Source: Clostridiales bacterium (GTDB lineage Bacteria > Bacillota > Peptococcia > Peptococcales > Peptococcaceae). Taken from it: 12,887 bases of DNA. Shown one piece after another: positions 11,748 through 12,887 of the stretch. The position numbers and the translations under genes were made by a program. The notes under the pieces were generated by a model, which searched no databases, was not told the DNA's origin, and saw only the letters and a program-made list of their open reading frames with translations. The stretch covers positions 1 to 12,887 of the forward strand of contig QAKL01000001.1 of assembly GCA_003343815.1 (NCBI GenBank), written 5' to 3'. How positions within the stretch are numbered: the stretch's first letter is position 1; each line of letters starts with the position of its first letter.

Positions 11748-12887
11748 ATGCCAATTTTGAAAAAGTCGATGACTGTCGGCGGCAGAACGCTGACATTGGA
11801 GACAGGACGCATGGCGAAGCAAGCCGGCGGTGCAGTATTTTGTACCTATGGCGATACCAATGTCTTGGTCGCCGCGACGTCTACCAAAGAACCGCGCGAG
11901 GGCGTGGATTTCTTCCCGCTCACAGTAGATTATGAAGAGAAAATGTATGCTGCCGGTAAAATCCCCGGAGGTTTCACCAGACGTGAGGGCAGAGCGACGG
12001 ACAATGCCATTTTGGCCAGCCGCTTGATTGACCGCCCGATTCGCCCTTTATTCCCCAAAGGCTACCGCAACGACGTTCATGTCGTCGCAACTGTCCTTTC
12101 TTTAGATAAGGATAACCAGCCAAATATCTTAGCCATGATCGGCGCTTCTGCTGCTTTGCATATTTCCTCGATTCCGTTTTTGGGACCGATCGGCGCCGTG
12201 CAGATGGGCTTGATTGACGGACAATTTATCGTTAATCCGACTGCTGAGCAGGATAAGCAAAGCGAGCTGCACCTGATTGTCGCCGGCACTGCCGATGCTG
12301 TCATGATGGTTGAGGCAGGCGCAAAAGAAGTACCGGAAATGGTTATTTTGGACGCTATCATGGAAGGCCACGAGGTCATCAAAGAAATAGTTAAATTTAT
12401 TGAGGATTTCCGCGCCGAGGCTTTAACTATGGAGCTGGCGAAAGAAAAAATCATGCCGACTCTGATTAATATTCCCGAAGAAATCGTTACCGCTGTCGAA
12501 GAATTTGCGCATGATGATTTGCTTGACGCTGTCCGCATCAAAGACAAACACACCCGCGATGAGGCCAGCGATGCCGTGAAAGCCGCTACTTTGGAGCATT
12601 TCGCGGAAATCTTCCCCGAACAGGGCAAAGACGTCTCCGACGCTTTCGATAAATTAAAGAAAAATATCGTCCGCCGTTTGATCACCATTGACAAGATTCG
12701 CCCGGACGGTCGTGCGATGAACGAAGTCCGCCCGCTTTCCTGCGAGGTCGACATTTTAAAGCGTACTCACGGCAGTGCTTTGTTTACCCGTGGGCAAACC
12801 CAGATTTTATCCGTAGTTACCTTGGGCTCTTCCTCCGACGAGCAGATGCTTGACGGCTTGGAAATGGAAACCAGAAAACGCTATATT
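11748..12887 (+). CDS. pnp: polyribonucleotide nucleotidyltransferase (PNPase), N-terminal part
   Basis: An open frame of 380 codons runs from the ATG at 11748 to the window edge; full PNPases have about 700 residues. The first RNase PH-like domain is complete, with MTVGGRTLTLETGRMAKQ, TYGDTNVLVAAT, GGFTRREGR from residue 74 and LIDRPIRPLFPKGY. The all-helical linker domain (about 215-305) follows. The second RNase PH domain begins with IRPDGRAMNEVRPL and HGSALFTRGQTQ and is cut off before its catalytic aspartates; the KH and S1 domains lie outside. PNPase degrades RNA 3' to 5' with phosphate and releases nucleoside diphosphates. GGAGGT lies 7 nt before the start. The gene follows rpsO, its classic neighbour, but behind a terminator and with its own candidate promoter. 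Confidence 0.97.
   Translation, partial: MPILKKSMTVGGRTLTLETGRMAKQAGGAVFCTYGDTNVLVAATSTKEPREGVDFFPLTVDYEEKMYAAGKIPGGFTRREGRATDNAILASRLIDRPIRPLFPKGYRNDVHVVATVLSLDKDNQPNILAMIGASAALHISSIPFLGPIGAVQMGLIDGQFIVNPTAEQDKQSELHLIVAGTADAVMMVEAGAKEVPEMVILDAIMEGHEVIKEIVKFIEDFRAEALTMELAKEKIMPTLINIPEEIVTAVEEFAHDDLLDAVRIKDKHTRDEASDAVKAATLEHFAEIFPEQGKDVSDAFDKLKKNIVRRLITIDKIRPDGRAMNEVRPLSCEVDILKRTHGSALFTRGQTQILSVVTLGSSSDEQMLDGLEMETRKRYI

Noticed and set aside
12077..12754. 225-codon minus-strand frame inside pnp
   Set aside because: The plus-strand frame is unmistakable PNPase; the opposite frame is Ser/Ile-rich without motifs or ribosome-binding site.

Overview
The window is a chromosomal housekeeping region of a low-to-mid GC Gram-positive-lineage bacterium (Bacillota). 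The evidence is the gene order tmcAL / yceD-rpmF-plsX-acpP / rimP-nusA-rnpM-ylxQ-infB-rbfA-nrnA-truB-ribF / rpsO / pnp, strong AGGAGG ribosome-binding sites, sigma-A type promoters with 16-17 nt spacers, and a zinc-ribbon bL32. Protein flavour (the bL32 sequence, low-complexity tails) would fit the class Negativicutes, but that is a weak inference. I see no mobile element, CRISPR array, tRNA or rRNA. Every protein-coding gene belongs to a known family.

Layout. Positions 1-258 (minus strand) hold the start of tmcAL, cut by the window edge. A divergent promoter region (259-453) separates it from yceD-rpmF (454-1189), which ends at a clear intrinsic terminator (1208-1240). A short A-rich promoter region leads to plsX-acpP (1401-2660), the acyl-phosphate and acyl-carrier steps of lipid synthesis. 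A new promoter and a perfect 13-bp hairpin (2679-2768) precede the large translation/transcription operon rimP-nusA-rnpM-ylxQ-infB-rbfA-nrnA-truB-ribF (2800-11086). Its genes are tightly packed, with several ATGA or longer overlaps. The operon ends at a hairpin (11129-11154) that physically overlaps the rpsO promoter. rpsO (11252-11521) has its own leader and a good terminator. pnp (11748 to the window end, incomplete) follows, with its own promoter and a long, nearly perfect stem-loop in its leader.

How the genes work together. RimP, RbfA, bL32, uS15 and YceD act in ribosome assembly. NusA links transcription elongation and termination to this. IF2 starts translation. TruB modifies tRNA at psi55 and TmcAL acetylates the tRNA-Met anticodon. 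RnpM binds RNase P RNA. NrnA and PNPase recycle RNA fragments and turn over mRNA. RibF makes FMN and FAD, and PlsX/ACP feed phospholipid synthesis.

The unusual content lies in extensions and leaders rather than new genes: a 70-residue Asp/Glu/Tyr tail on NusA, a 17-fold RDxxRxx heptad repeat in the IF2 N-terminal region, and three candidate cis-regulatory RNA elements before rimP-nusA, rpsO and pnp. I did not find a clearly undescribed multi-gene system.
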